Shown here one piece after another: positions 54,096 to 63,300 of a stretch of DNA of 64,000 bases (positions are counted from its first letter, which is position 1; every line of letters begins with the position of its first letter). Made by a program: the position numbers and the translations under genes. The notes under the pieces were generated by a model that was given only the letters and a program-made list of their open reading frames with translations, made no database searches and was not told the origin of the DNA. The DNA is from Flavobacterium aestivum (GTDB taxonomy: Bacteria; Bacteroidota; Bacteroidia; Flavobacteriales; Flavobacteriaceae): the NCBI RefSeq assembly GCF_026870175.2, contig NZ_CP113977.2, positions 1,984,001 through 2,048,000 of the forward strand, in the 5' to 3' direction.

Positions 54096-54146
54096 AATCT
54101 GCAAAATCTGAGTAAAACTTTTTACTTAGATTTTGCAGATTTTTGT
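54096..54146. terminator. Long hairpin between mtaB and the scramblase-like gene
   Basis: A stem of about 20 bp (AATCTGCAAAATCTgAGTAAA pairing with TTTACTtAGATTTTGCAGATT), then Ts. It can stop both converging transcripts. Confidence 0.8.
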
Positions 54147-54193
54147 TTTTGATAATCTGTTTTTCTTTAATTCTAAAATGGTTTGACTGATTT

Positions 54194-54784
54194 CTATCTC
54201 TCTTTCAAGACCATGTCAATACACATTACTGCAGCCATAATTAATTGTCTGTCAGTATCGTTTTCGGCAACTGTTTCTTTAATTTGAAGTACATAATTAT
54301 CAGCAGTAGTAAAAAGTTCTTTACCAATTCCTGCCCATTTTTTGCTTACATGTGCCAATTCTGTGGTGTCTTTTGTAAATTTAAAATCCCATCCTTTCCA
54401 TTCTCCTTGTAGTAAACAAACTGGTTTTTGATTTTTGTCGACTACTTCAAATTTACCGCCTATTGACCAAAATTTTTGTTTGAAATAACCAATTAATTGT
54501 TCTTTTCCGTTGTAAACTTCAACATCCGAGCGAAAGAATGTTACACCACGCTTTACACTCAAAACTTTCTCACCGGCAGTTGTACTTACCTCTACATTAA
54601 AAGGAGTCATGGTCTTGTATTTTGTAAATCGGAAGATTTTTGTAAAAATCCCAAGATTGTTCTCTCTGCAATTTAGAATCATTTGGTTGTTTTCGGGGTC
54701 ATAAATATCATAATTATTTGCCGCTTTGAACATTCCTATATGCTCCTTAATTAGAAAAAGATTCTTGTTTAAAATTGGATTCAT
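54194..54784 (-). CDS. LURP1/scramblase-like protein
   Basis: A 196-aa protein matching the Tubby-C-like LURP-one-related/scramblase family: IYDPENNQMILNCRENNLGI, then VEVYNGKEQLIGYFKQKF and EGKWKGWDF-like segments, ending in helix AAVMCIDMVLKER. Soluble or peripherally bound; bacterial members have no proven role. It is co-directional and 19 bp downstream of the next minus-strand gene. Confidence 0.75.
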   Translation of the reverse strand: MNPILNKNLFLIKEHIGMFKAANNYDIYDPENNQMILNCRENNLGIFTKIFRFTKYKTMTPFNVEVSTTAGEKVLSVKRGVTFFRSDVEVYNGKEQLIGYFKQKFWSIGGKFEVVDKNQKPVCLLQGEWKGWDFKFTKDTTELAHVSKKWAGIGKELFTTADNYVLQIKETVAENDTDRQLIMAAVMCIDMVLKER

Positions 54785-54803
54785 TGTTTTTTAAATTTTT
54801 TAT

Positions 54804-55643
54804 TTAATGTTGAACAGGTAATTTTAATTTGTAAATAGTAGATTTTAATTCTTCGGTGTCATTGTCTTCGCAAAGAAGGAATTCGATTGTTTCATTATTT
54901 TTTGAGTATAAAGTAATGCCTTCAAATTTATGGGAATCAGTAATTTTTTTGATGAAATCGATTTTCATGGTTTCAAGATCGATGCGACCAACGAGGCTTC
55001 CCAATATTTTTCCGTCTTTATATGTAGAGTTAGAATCTTCGGCAGTAGCCAAAAAGTAAATTTTATCGTCTATCAAAATGGCATCGGTAAAACTGCTTCG
55101 AACTCCTTTTATTTTGGGTAGTTTGTAATCGTTGGAAAGGATGTTGAATTCGTTCATTAAGTTTTTTCCGTGAATGGTAAATACAACATTTTTTTTCGAT
55201 TTTCCGTTGCCTCGATTGAAGAGAAACAAATTTTTTCCGTTGTAAATTGCTCCTTCTATATTGAAATCCTCAGGTTTTATTTCTCCAAAACTTTGCATAA
55301 GGGCATACAAATCTGTTAAGTCGGTTTTTTCGAGAATTGTTTTGTTTTTAGAATCGACTTGGATCATTTTTTTTCGGTTTTCGGATGAACCGGAACCAAA
55401 AACATATACACTATCTCCATAATGCGTAATGGCTTCAAAATCGGATTTGTCCTTTTTGGGTGTATTTTCCATTGGATTTTCCAACAATGCATGACGTTTT
55501 AGGTCTTTTGAATCTATGGAGTATTCATAAAGGTAACCACTATTGTCGCCTATGATGAATAAGTTATTGTCTTTGTAAATGAGTCCTGATGCTGAGCCAA
55601 TTCCTATGATTTGAAATAAAAGCTCTAGTGTAAATTTTCCCAT
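54804..55643 (-). CDS. Beta-propeller-like protein of unknown function (DUF6929-like)
   Basis: A 279-aa protein with repeated strand-turn patterns (GDNSGYLYEYSIDSKDLK, FEAITHYGDSVYVFGSGSSE, NIEGAIYNGKNLFLFNRGNG, FEGITLYSKNN). This arrangement is typical of phytase-like or DUF6929 propellers. I see no signal peptide at this start. It is upstream of, and probably co-transcribed with, the scramblase-like gene. Confidence 0.65.
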   Translation of the reverse strand: MGKFTLELLFQIIGIGSASGLIYKDNNLFIIGDNSGYLYEYSIDSKDLKRHALLENPMENTPKKDKSDFEAITHYGDSVYVFGSGSSENRKKMIQVDSKNKTILEKTDLTDLYALMQSFGEIKPEDFNIEGAIYNGKNLFLFNRGNGKSKKNVVFTIHGKNLMNEFNILSNDYKLPKIKGVRSSFTDAILIDDKIYFLATAEDSNSTYKDGKILGSLVGRIDLETMKIDFIKKITDSHKFEGITLYSKNNETIEFLLCEDNDTEELKSTIYKLKLPVQH

Positions 55644-55659
55644 GATTTTATTTTGAAAA

Positions 55660-55748
55660 CTGCAGCCATAGCCCTGATAGAAGTGTAAATCCTTTGCTTG
55701 CTTTCTTTAAGCAGGCAAAGATTGTAACGGATAGCAGGAATAGCTCCT
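55660..55748 (+). ncRNA. Candidate structured intergenic RNA motif (Flavo-1-like)
   Basis: The region contains AGCCCTGAT ... GGATAGCAGG-AA-TAGCTCC flanking a hairpin AATCCTTTGCTTGC / GCAGGCAAAGATT with a 9-nt loop. This combination (GCCCTGATAGAAG, hairpin, TTGTAACGGATAGCAGGAA) recurs in intergenic spaces of many Flavobacterium genomes and is in my judgement related to the Flavo-1 RNA of Rfam. The strand and boundaries are approximate. No gene is seen in the rest of 55644-55971. Confidence 0.5.
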
Positions 55749-55971
55749 TAAGATTGTTTAATTTGAAGATGCGAATATAAAAATTTTCTTATGATGATTT
55801 TCGCTCATGTAATTTTAATTTATGTCAAAAAATAGAAAAGAGGGAATGTTAATTTATTGTTTCTATTTTTGAAATTAATCAGTATTTTATTTGAGTTTTG
55901 ATAATATTAAATTCATTTTCAGTTTATAATATGGAGGTTTCTTTGCGATGAAAATTATAACAATTTAACAA

Positions 55972-57426
55972 ATGAAAAAAAGTATTCTATCGATGCTTGT
56001 GTTAGCATCATTACTATCATGTAACAATGATAAAAATGAAGATGAAAATCCTATCAACAGTACCGTTTTGACAAAAAACCAATCGGTAACTCCTGTTTTG
56101 TTGAAAAAACAAGCTGGTTTTGAGAACCTAGAATTATTTTCTATTATTAGTTCTGACGATGTTTTGGCAGGGAGTCCAAATTATGTTTTTGGTGGTTCTG
56201 CAGATGGTTCTGGATTGTTGAAAAATGAAGATGGGACTTTTACATTTCTAGTAAATCAAGAAGATAACTTTTCAGTATCTAGAATAACATTAGACAAAAC
56301 ATTTAAGCCGGTAAAAGGAGAATATTTATTGAATTCTAAAGGAGCTACTTGGAGATTATGCGGAGCTACTATGGCCACTCCTGCAGAGCATGGTTTTGGA
56401 CCAACATATTTAACTTGTGGAGAATCTGGTGAAGAGTCTCGTACTCACGCCTTAAATCCTTATGGAGATGTTGGAACAGCTGGAGTTTCTAAAGAATTGG
56501 CAAGTTTTGGACGTTTGAGTGCAGAAAATGCTTTGCCTTTAAGAAAAACTGCTTTCGCTGGTAAAACTGTTGTAGTTATTGGTGATGACGATTCTGGAAC
56601 GTATGGAGGTCAATTGTTCATGTATGTAGCTAATACGGTTGGAGATCTTACTAATGGATCTTTGTACATGATGAAAAGAAATGATGGTAATCAAAGAGAG
56701 AAAGATATGGTTACTGGAAAGGATTATCCTGTTTCTTTCGTGAAAATTGAAAATCATACTACTTTGACAGGAGCACAAATCAATGCTGCAGTAAATACTT
56801 TGTCTGCTATTAAATTTGGTAGAGTAGAAGATCTAGATTACAGAAAAGGTGGAGATGCTGCTGATCGTGAAATTTATTTTAATGTTACTGGTCAAAATAT
56901 TACAGGAACAAACGCAGATGCTTCGAGAACTAAATACGGTAGAGTTTATAAATTGAATTTGGATGCTGCAAATCCATTATCAGGAACTTTACAAGTATTG
57001 CTTGATGGAGATGATCGTACAGGAATTGCTGGTAAATTTCAAAACCCAGATAACATTTGTGTGACAAAAAATTATGTTTATGTAGAAGAAGATGCTAATG
57101 GATATGGTGATGAAACACACGATGCTTATATTTATCAATACAACATTGCTACAAAACAACTTAAAGTGGTTGTAGAATTAGATCACCGTCGTACAGCGAC
57201 TGACGCAGCCAAATATAATGTTGGTGGACTTTCTAAGTTTGGTGATTGGGAGTATGGAGCTTTAATCGATGTATCTGAGCAATTGGGTATTGATGATACC
57301 TTTTTGTTAAGTGTTCAGCCTCATACTTGGACTGGAGATAAATATAAAAACATTGATGGAGGAAATGGTCGTCCAAATGAAAATCAAGCGAGTCAAATTG
57401 TTTTAATCAAAGGATTAGCGAGATAA
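55972..57426 (+). CDS. PhoX-family (DUF839) lipoprotein
   Basis: A 484-aa lipoprotein (LASLLSCNND, Cys ~17). The mature protein has motifs of DUF839/PhoX: SFGRLSAENALPL, EDLDYRKGGDAADREIYFNV, FQNPDNICVTKNYVYVEEDA. PhoX enzymes are calcium/iron-dependent alkaline phosphatases with a propeller fold, but lipoprotein members in Bacteroidota often lack proof of phosphatase activity. It is followed by a co-directional di-heme peroxidase-like gene, so the pair may act together in the periplasm. Confidence 0.8.
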   Translation: MKKSILSMLVLASLLSCNNDKNEDENPINSTVLTKNQSVTPVLLKKQAGFENLELFSIISSDDVLAGSPNYVFGGSADGSGLLKNEDGTFTFLVNQEDNFSVSRITLDKTFKPVKGEYLLNSKGATWRLCGATMATPAEHGFGPTYLTCGESGEESRTHALNPYGDVGTAGVSKELASFGRLSAENALPLRKTAFAGKTVVVIGDDDSGTYGGQLFMYVANTVGDLTNGSLYMMKRNDGNQREKDMVTGKDYPVSFVKIENHTTLTGAQINAAVNTLSAIKFGRVEDLDYRKGGDAADREIYFNVTGQNITGTNADASRTKYGRVYKLNLDAANPLSGTLQVLLDGDDRTGIAGKFQNPDNICVTKNYVYVEEDANGYGDETHDAYIYQYNIATKQLKVVVELDHRRTATDAAKYNVGGLSKFGDWEYGALIDVSEQLGIDDTFLLSVQPHTWTGDKYKNIDGGNGRPNENQASQIVLIKGLAR

Positions 57427-57441
57427 AATTTAAAGTTATTT

Positions 57442-57488
57442 AAGAAATCCACGGTTTCATTTTTTGAAATCGTGGTTTCTGTTTTTTT
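57442..57488 (+). terminator. Terminator after the PhoX-like gene
   Basis: A long stem with AGAAATCCACGGTTTCA pairing with TGAAATCGTGGTTTCT, followed by a T run. Confidence 0.8.
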
Positions 57489-57590
57489 ACTACCAAACGT
57501 TTTATATGAAATCGCCATGATTCCAAAATCCTAAATTGGAAAGAGGAATGGCGATACCATATTCCCTTAAAAAACAAATGTTATTTACAT

Positions 57591-59351
57591 ATGAAAAATA
57601 TTGTTTTCTTTTTTATTCCTTTTTTATTGTTTTCATGTTCTGAATCAAAATCCAAAGCCGAGCAGGTTAATGATTTGTACAAATCGGATTTGGTTATTTT
57701 ACAAAAAGACATTACTCAATTGCAGCATTTAGTTGAAGATGGAGCAACGCAAAAACAATTGCAAGATCAATTTTTAAAAGCACATCAAAGTTATAAAAGA
57801 GTCGAGTCTATAAGTGAATATTATTTTCCAGCAGTTTCTAAAGCGGTTAACGGTCCTGCTATTGATGAATATGAGGACGAGGATGGGAAAACAGTTCCTC
57901 CAGCTGGACTTCAGGTGATTGAGGAATTTTTTTTTCCAGTGTATGATAAGAATACTAAAAAAGAGATTCTAAAAGAAATTGGGATTCTCAATGCTAATTT
58001 GTATCGTTTGGAGATGATTTCAAAGAACAATGAGTTAACGGATTCTTCTGTTTTTGATGCGATGCGTTTACAGGTTTTTAGAATTATTACATTAGGAATT
58101 ACAGGATTTGACTCTCCTATTGCTCTAAATTCTTTGACAGAAGCCACAATCTCATTGGAAGCGATTGAAAAACAACTTGCCATTTATGTAGAGAATGAGC
58201 AAACCCCAACTGTTTTAAAAATTATAAATGAAGGCAAAAACTATTTGCATAAAAATTCAAAGTTTAATGAATTTGACCGAGCTTATTTCATTACAAAATA
58301 TTTGAATCCTTTGAGCAAAGCAATTTATGAAACACAGTTGGCTCTTAAAATTCCTTTTTTTAAAGAAAGCCGTGGGTTGAAGGCGACTACTCAAACATTA
58401 TTTGATAAAAACGCTTTTGATGCTGAAGCTTTTTCAGGTTTTCCAGATTACAAAACGACAAAAGAGAAAATAGAATTGGGTAAATTATTGTTTAACGATC
58501 CTGTTTTATCTGGGAATAATACTCGTTCTTGTGCTTCCTGCCATTACGCAGACAAAGCTTTTACAGATGGTTTAGAAAAAGCCGTTTCATTGGATGGCAA
58601 AAAGATGATAAAAAGAAATACACCAACACTTTCTAACATTGCTTTTCAGCGTAGCTTTTTTTATGATTCAAGAGTAAATTATTTAGAAGATCAAGCAGTT
58701 GCTGTTATTACAAATGAAAATGAAATGCACGGTTCTTTGGAGAAATCAGCTTCGGATTTAAAAAAGAGCAAAAAATATGCTGCTAATTTTGAGAAAGCAT
58801 TTCCAAATAAAGATATCACCGCTTTTTCCATCAAAAATGCTTTGGCATCATACATTCGATCATTGAGTAACTATGATTCTAAATTTGATGGCTATATGCG
58901 AGGAGAGGAAAAATTTAACCTTGATGAAATTGCCGGTTTCAATCTTTTTGCCGGTAAAGCCAAATGTGCAACCTGTCATTTTATTCCTTTAACAAATGGA
59001 ACTGTTCCACCTAATTTTGACAGATCGGAGAGCGAAGTTCTTGGTGTGCCTGGAAAGAACAAAATGATAGACGGAGATTTGGGTAAATTTGATTTAACAC
59101 ATGCCGAAGTGAATCGCTATTCTTTTAAAACGCCAACAATTAGGAATATAGCTCTAACAGCACCTTACATGCACAACGGTGTTTTTAAAACTTTAGAAGA
59201 AGTGATTGATTTCTATGATGCTGGTGGGGGACAAGGCTTAGGATTTAATTTGCCTAATCAAACTTTGCCTGGCGATAAATTGAATTTGACACCGCTAGAG
59301 AAGAAACAATTAATAGCTTTTATGAAAACATTGACGGACAAAAAGTATTAA
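57591..59351 (+). CDS. Lipoprotein di-heme peroxidase with an extra N-terminal helical domain
   Basis: A 586-aa lipoprotein (LLFSCSES, Cys16). Residues ~20-250 form an extra alpha-helical domain without heme motifs (QVNDLYKSDLVILQKDITQL, then ISEYYFPAVSKAVNGPAIDE); it resembles imelysin-like helical bundles but I cannot name it. Residues ~270-586 are a CcpA/MauG-type di-heme peroxidase with CxxCH at 314 (CASCH) and 459 (CATCH), and a TAPYMHNGVF motif. Usual enzymes are ~330-350 aa, so this one is about 230 residues longer. Known members reduce H2O2 or oxidise protein or metal substrates. It sits next to the PhoX-like lipoprotein gene. Confidence 0.85.
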   Translation: MKNIVFFFIPFLLFSCSESKSKAEQVNDLYKSDLVILQKDITQLQHLVEDGATQKQLQDQFLKAHQSYKRVESISEYYFPAVSKAVNGPAIDEYEDEDGKTVPPAGLQVIEEFFFPVYDKNTKKEILKEIGILNANLYRLEMISKNNELTDSSVFDAMRLQVFRIITLGITGFDSPIALNSLTEATISLEAIEKQLAIYVENEQTPTVLKIINEGKNYLHKNSKFNEFDRAYFITKYLNPLSKAIYETQLALKIPFFKESRGLKATTQTLFDKNAFDAEAFSGFPDYKTTKEKIELGKLLFNDPVLSGNNTRSCASCHYADKAFTDGLEKAVSLDGKKMIKRNTPTLSNIAFQRSFFYDSRVNYLEDQAVAVITNENEMHGSLEKSASDLKKSKKYAANFEKAFPNKDITAFSIKNALASYIRSLSNYDSKFDGYMRGEEKFNLDEIAGFNLFAGKAKCATCHFIPLTNGTVPPNFDRSESEVLGVPGKNKMIDGDLGKFDLTHAEVNRYSFKTPTIRNIALTAPYMHNGVFKTLEEVIDFYDAGGGQGLGFNLPNQTLPGDKLNLTPLEKKQLIAFMKTLTDKKY

Positions 59352-59538
59352 AAGAGAGGAAAAAATGATTTCATTTTTGACCTAGGTTTGCCTGTTAGAG
59401 TCAGATTTAATCGCTTTCAAATTCTAGAAGTCGGACGGTTTGAACCCGTTGGTCAATACCTCATTGTCGTTCATCAAACTAATTTTCATAGTGTTCTTAG
59501 TTTATGCTCCTTTGCATCAAATTAATAAACTATTTATC

Positions 59539-60135
59539 ATGAAAATTAACAAATTATTGTTTTTGGTTAGCCTTACTTTAGGCTTTGTTTCTACGGGAAT
59601 TAATGCACAATCTTCACTTCCAATTCATGTTGGTGTAAAAGGCGGAACAAATTATTCTTATTTGTCTTCATCCAATGGATTTGACTTAAAGGATGGAATG
59701 GGCTATTTTGGAGGTGCCATGGCACGATTTGATGTTGGGAAATTTTATATTCAAAATGAAATCTTGTTTAGCCAGAAATCTTCTAAGATTGAAAAAGCTC
59801 CTTTACTTGAGTCGCGTAATATAAAATGGAAAAGCATTGAGGTGCCATTGGTTGTTGGTTATAAATTGCTAGATCTTACTACTATGGATGTAAGAGTCTT
59901 TGGTGGAGGGGCTTATTCTTATGTTTTTGATGAAAGTATTTCGGGATCGAATCAGTTTAAAAACGAGAATAAGAAATTCAATAAGTCTAATATTGGATAT
60001 CAGATTGGTGCAGGAATCGATGTATGGAAGTTCACTCTAGATCTAATTTATCAAGGAGGGTTAAGCAACGTAGGTAAAGACTTTAATTCTAAAGCAAATT
60101 CTTTTAGCTTAAGCATCGGATATTTTATATTATAA
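59539..60135 (+). CDS. Outer-membrane beta-barrel protein (PorT-like)
   Basis: A 198-aa protein; I prefer the ATG at 59539, which directly precedes a signal peptide (FLVSLTLGFVSTGINAQ); the frame back to 59440 would add 33 hydrophobic residues that have no support. The mature part has barrel-like strands (VGVKGGTNYSYLSSSNGFDL, FYIQNEILFSQKSSKIEK, IGYQIGAGIDVWKFTLDLIY) and ends with aromatic SLSIGYFIL. Outer-membrane location is likely; cargo is unknown. Confidence 0.8.
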   Translation: MKINKLLFLVSLTLGFVSTGINAQSSLPIHVGVKGGTNYSYLSSSNGFDLKDGMGYFGGAMARFDVGKFYIQNEILFSQKSSKIEKAPLLESRNIKWKSIEVPLVVGYKLLDLTTMDVRVFGGGAYSYVFDESISGSNQFKNENKKFNKSNIGYQIGAGIDVWKFTLDLIYQGGLSNVGKDFNSKANSFSLSIGYFIL

Positions 60136-60161
60136 CTTCCTTTTCATTGTTTAACCAAAAT

Positions 60162-60200
60162 CAGCAGCATAGAATTAAAAGATTCTTTGCTGCTTTTTTA
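60162..60200 (+). terminator. Terminator before the LytS-like kinase gene
   Basis: AGCAGCA-T-AGAAT pairs with ATTCT-T-TGCTGCT, followed by Ts. Confidence 0.8.
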
Positions 60201-60258
60201 AAATATCGAGTTAATTTTGAACACAAAATTTCTCCTATTTGCTTATTCCCTTTTTTAG

Positions 60259-61308
60259 ATGAACACAAAATATAAAAATAGACATTGGATATTTATAGTC
60301 TTTTTTTGGTTTATGCTAGGCATTACCATTTTTGCACAATTGATCGAAGATTTTGATATTATATCATCTGTTTATCAGATGATTTTAATTTTATCTTGTT
60401 CCAGTTTTTTGGCACATTATCTTAGTGATGTAATGCTTCCCAAAGCATTACGTAGAAATAAAATGCAACTATTTGCAATACAGGGTGTTATTGGTGTTTT
60501 GGTTTTGTCATTTTGCTTAGCATCGATTTATACTATTTTTTCAGATGCATCTTTAAGAATGCATCTATATCATATTGAAGGTAACATGAGTACGCTTGAG
60601 TTTTTATGGGCAAGATTTTATGGTAGCATTCCCGCAGCAATTTTAATTAATGGTACAGCTTGTGGTCTCAGATTTTATCAGGAACACAATGTTATTGAAA
60701 AGAATCATGCTCAGTTGCAACAAGCACATCTGGAGGCACAAATAAAAATTTTACAGGATCAAATTAATCCACATTTGATGTTTAATGTGCTAAATCACAT
60801 TCATATTTTAATGCAAAGCAATGTGAAATTGGCATCTGTTTTACTGGTTCAATTTTCGGATATTTTGCGATATCAATTATATGAATGCAACAAAGAATAT
60901 GTTTCAATATATCATGAAGTTAAGTATTTAAAAGATTTAATTGCTGTCGAAAAAACTCGATGGGGAGATGAATTGGAAGTACAAAGCAAATGGAATATTG
61001 AAGATGGACAACTCCAAATTGTACCGTTGCTTTTGGTGCCTTTAATAGAAAACGCTTTTAAACACGTTTCTCGATTACCCAACCAAAAGGGATATGTGTA
61101 TTTATCCTGTGAACAGGAAAACAAAAAAATGCGTTTTAAAATCGAAAATTCTCATACGGAACAATATAAAGTTCCATCCAAAAGTCAAGGATTAGGTCTT
61201 GAAAATGTTCAAAAAAGATTAGAAATTCAGTACCCGGATCGACACGATTTAAAAATAGAAAAAACAGATTCGGATTTTACAGTGACGCTTGCTTTAGATT
61301 TAAATTAA
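60259..61308 (+). CDS. LytS/YehU-type sensor histidine kinase
   Basis: A 349-aa membrane kinase: four N-terminal transmembrane helices (to residue ~150), then the His_kinase domain with QINPHLMFNVLNHIHIL (phospho-acceptor His) and the ATP-binding region (LVPLIENAFKHV, then QGLGLENVQKRLE). The adjacent LytTR regulator gene starts 17 bp downstream; they form a two-component system. The signal is unknown. Confidence 0.9.
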   Translation: MNTKYKNRHWIFIVFFWFMLGITIFAQLIEDFDIISSVYQMILILSCSSFLAHYLSDVMLPKALRRNKMQLFAIQGVIGVLVLSFCLASIYTIFSDASLRMHLYHIEGNMSTLEFLWARFYGSIPAAILINGTACGLRFYQEHNVIEKNHAQLQQAHLEAQIKILQDQINPHLMFNVLNHIHILMQSNVKLASVLLVQFSDILRYQLYECNKEYVSIYHEVKYLKDLIAVEKTRWGDELEVQSKWNIEDGQLQIVPLLLVPLIENAFKHVSRLPNQKGYVYLSCEQENKKMRFKIENSHTEQYKVPSKSQGLGLENVQKRLEIQYPDRHDLKIEKTDSDFTVTLALDLN

Positions 61309-61325
61309 TAAAAAAAATATAAGAT

Positions 61326-62042
61326 ATGGCTATTAAATGCCTCGTAATCGATGATGAACCTATAGCGAGAAATGGAATTGTAGATTTTGTTACTAAGATT
61401 GATTTTCTTGAAGTGATAGGCACTTGCGCTTCGGCTCTGGAAGCCACGTCATTTATTCAAGATAAGCAGGTGGACTTATTGTTTCTGGATATTAATATGC
61501 CTTACCTCACAGGACTAGAATTTTTAGAGTCTTTAGATAATCCGCCATTAGTGATTTTTACAACGGCTTATTCTGAGCATGCTCTGGATGGATATCGTTT
61601 GCAAGTTGTAGATTATTTATTGAAACCTATTACATTTCAACGCTTTTATCAGGCTTCCTTGAAGGCTAAGGAGTGGCATCAAATGACTACATCTCCTAAA
61701 CAACAAAATGAGCTTGATCCATTTTTGTATGTTCGTCAAGATGAAGGATTTCAAAAAATTTCTTGGGTAGATATTTTGTACATAGAAGGGATGCAAAATT
61801 ATGCTAAGCTTCATTTTGTAGATAAGGTTCTTGTAATTCATCAAACCATGATTTCATTGGAGGGAACGCTTCCTACTGAGATTTTTTTTAGAATTCATAA
61901 ATCCTTTTTGATAAATATTACACATATAGATTCAGTTTCAGGCGGACGTTTGTTTATCAAAGGACAAGAACTACCTATTTCAAGAACGCGTCGAGAGGCA
62001 TTATTGAGAGAGGTAGTTTACAAGAATTTATTGAGTAGGTAG
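61326..62042 (+). CDS. LytTR-family response regulator
   Basis: A 238-aa regulator: receiver domain with D9-D10, phospho-acceptor D55 (LLFLDINMPYLTG) and K in VDYLLKPITFQRF; then a C-terminal LytTR DNA-binding domain (VDILYIEGMQNYAKLHFVDK, ending in SFLINITHIDSVSGG). Partner of the upstream kinase. It controls genes through direct repeats that LytTR domains bind; candidates are the flanking barrel-protein genes. Confidence 0.9.
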   Translation: MAIKCLVIDDEPIARNGIVDFVTKIDFLEVIGTCASALEATSFIQDKQVDLLFLDINMPYLTGLEFLESLDNPPLVIFTTAYSEHALDGYRLQVVDYLLKPITFQRFYQASLKAKEWHQMTTSPKQQNELDPFLYVRQDEGFQKISWVDILYIEGMQNYAKLHFVDKVLVIHQTMISLEGTLPTEIFFRIHKSFLINITHIDSVSGGRLFIKGQELPISRTRREALLREVVYKNLLSR

Positions 62043-62044
62043 TT

Positions 62045-62950
62045 TTAAAATTTCCACTTAAGAGCTAGGGCTCCATATAATGTAGTAGTAAATTTTGGAT
62101 CGGCTAGATCTTTTTCCTTAAAAAGGTCCTTTATTTTTCTACTATTGGTAGAGAAAGAACGGGCTAAGGTTGATCCTACAGTTGGCTCTAGTGTCCAATG
62201 TTTACCTAATTTTAGCTGAGGTCGGATGCCAGTAATAATTTGCTGGTATCCTAATAGCATTGATTTATTTGCTACGTTAGTTTCCGCTGTCATTCCACTT
62301 ATTTCCAGAACTGCTTTTAAATCTAAATTTGGAGACATTCGATAGCCCAGTTCTAAACCTTCGGGAAAATTAATCCTAAAATGTAAAGCTTTCTGAGATT
62401 CCCAATTAAAATAAATTCCGGGAAGCACCATCGGAATTCCAAAACTATTGGTAAAAACGGGCCCCATACCAAAAGCCAAATTAGGATTGAATTGTTTTAT
62501 AAAAATGGCACCACCTTGAACCAGTACATCATCTTTATTAATTTCTTCCATATCAGTATAAACACCAATGGATGCCATTACTAACAATGACCAAGAAGGG
62601 GAGATTGCTCGCATATGCTTGATCCCGATTTGAGCATTTAAGAGTTCCGAAGGAAAGAGTTGCGTAGCATAATTTTTATTCTCCATTTGAGCATAACTTC
62701 CTTGCAGGAAAACGGACCATAACCTTGGACGGTCATTTTTATCCTTTTTCATAGAAATGGGTACTTCTAAATTCATTTGGATTCTTTTGAAGTTACTTTC
62801 TGAGTCAGTTTTAAGACTGTCAATAGGTCGGACATAATTAGAAAAAGGGACATAATCTGCTTTGATTTCTCCTAATGTAACCGATTGTGACCTAACGGAG
62901 AATGTTGCTAAAAAAAATGGGAATACTAGATAAAGAATGTTTTTTTTCAT
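62045..62950 (-). CDS. DUF6268-like outer-membrane beta-barrel protein
   Basis: A 301-aa exported protein (signal peptide ending FSVRSQS). Strands such as FKRIQMNLEVPISMK, NPNLAFGMGPVFTNSFGIPM and WTLEPTVGSTLARSF, and the C-terminal ALKWKF with final Phe, indicate a barrel. It is convergent with the LytTR gene (2 bp between stops). Family DUF6268-like by pattern; function unknown. Confidence 0.65.
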   Translation of the reverse strand: MKKNILYLVFPFFLATFSVRSQSVTLGEIKADYVPFSNYVRPIDSLKTDSESNFKRIQMNLEVPISMKKDKNDRPRLWSVFLQGSYAQMENKNYATQLFPSELLNAQIGIKHMRAISPSWSLLVMASIGVYTDMEEINKDDVLVQGGAIFIKQFNPNLAFGMGPVFTNSFGIPMVLPGIYFNWESQKALHFRINFPEGLELGYRMSPNLDLKAVLEISGMTAETNVANKSMLLGYQQIITGIRPQLKLGKHWTLEPTVGSTLARSFSTNSRKIKDLFKEKDLADPKFTTTLYGALALKWKF

Positions 62951-63300
62951 GTTTTATTGATATTTTTCTGCGAATTACAGCGATGTATATCAATCCTAAA
63001 AAAACGTTTGACCAACGGTTATTCTTTGTTGACCAATGACTAAAAAGGGGGCAGTATTCTTTTTTCTAAAACTGAAAATTGCTCTTTGCATGAAGTTTTT
63101 GATAAAGGTTTTTAATTTGAGCTTGCTCCCAAAAAAGTCATTTTGGAAGCCCTGAAGTGCATCAATAAAAAAGAGGAAAATAAAAAAGCTATTGATTGCC
63201 TTTATGGAGACTTAAAATGATAAAAAAATAAGCTATTGATATTTTTTTCATAGTTTAATTTGAAAAGGTTCTCATTATATTTGCCAAAAACAAATTAAAA
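62951..63300. other. Intergenic region with a gene fragment and a MATE promoter
   Basis: About 350 bp. Frame 63116-63220 encodes 34 residues ending at TGA (LAPKKVILEALKCINKKEEN is the central part), preceded by a stop codon; it looks like the 3' end of a lost gene, family not recognised. TATATTTG (63276-63283) fits the -7 consensus, 18 bp before the MATE start. Confidence 0.5.

Noticed and set aside
59430-59460. A GGTTTGAACCC-like segment suggesting a tRNA T arm
   Set aside because: No acceptor, D or anticodon arms can be folded around it.
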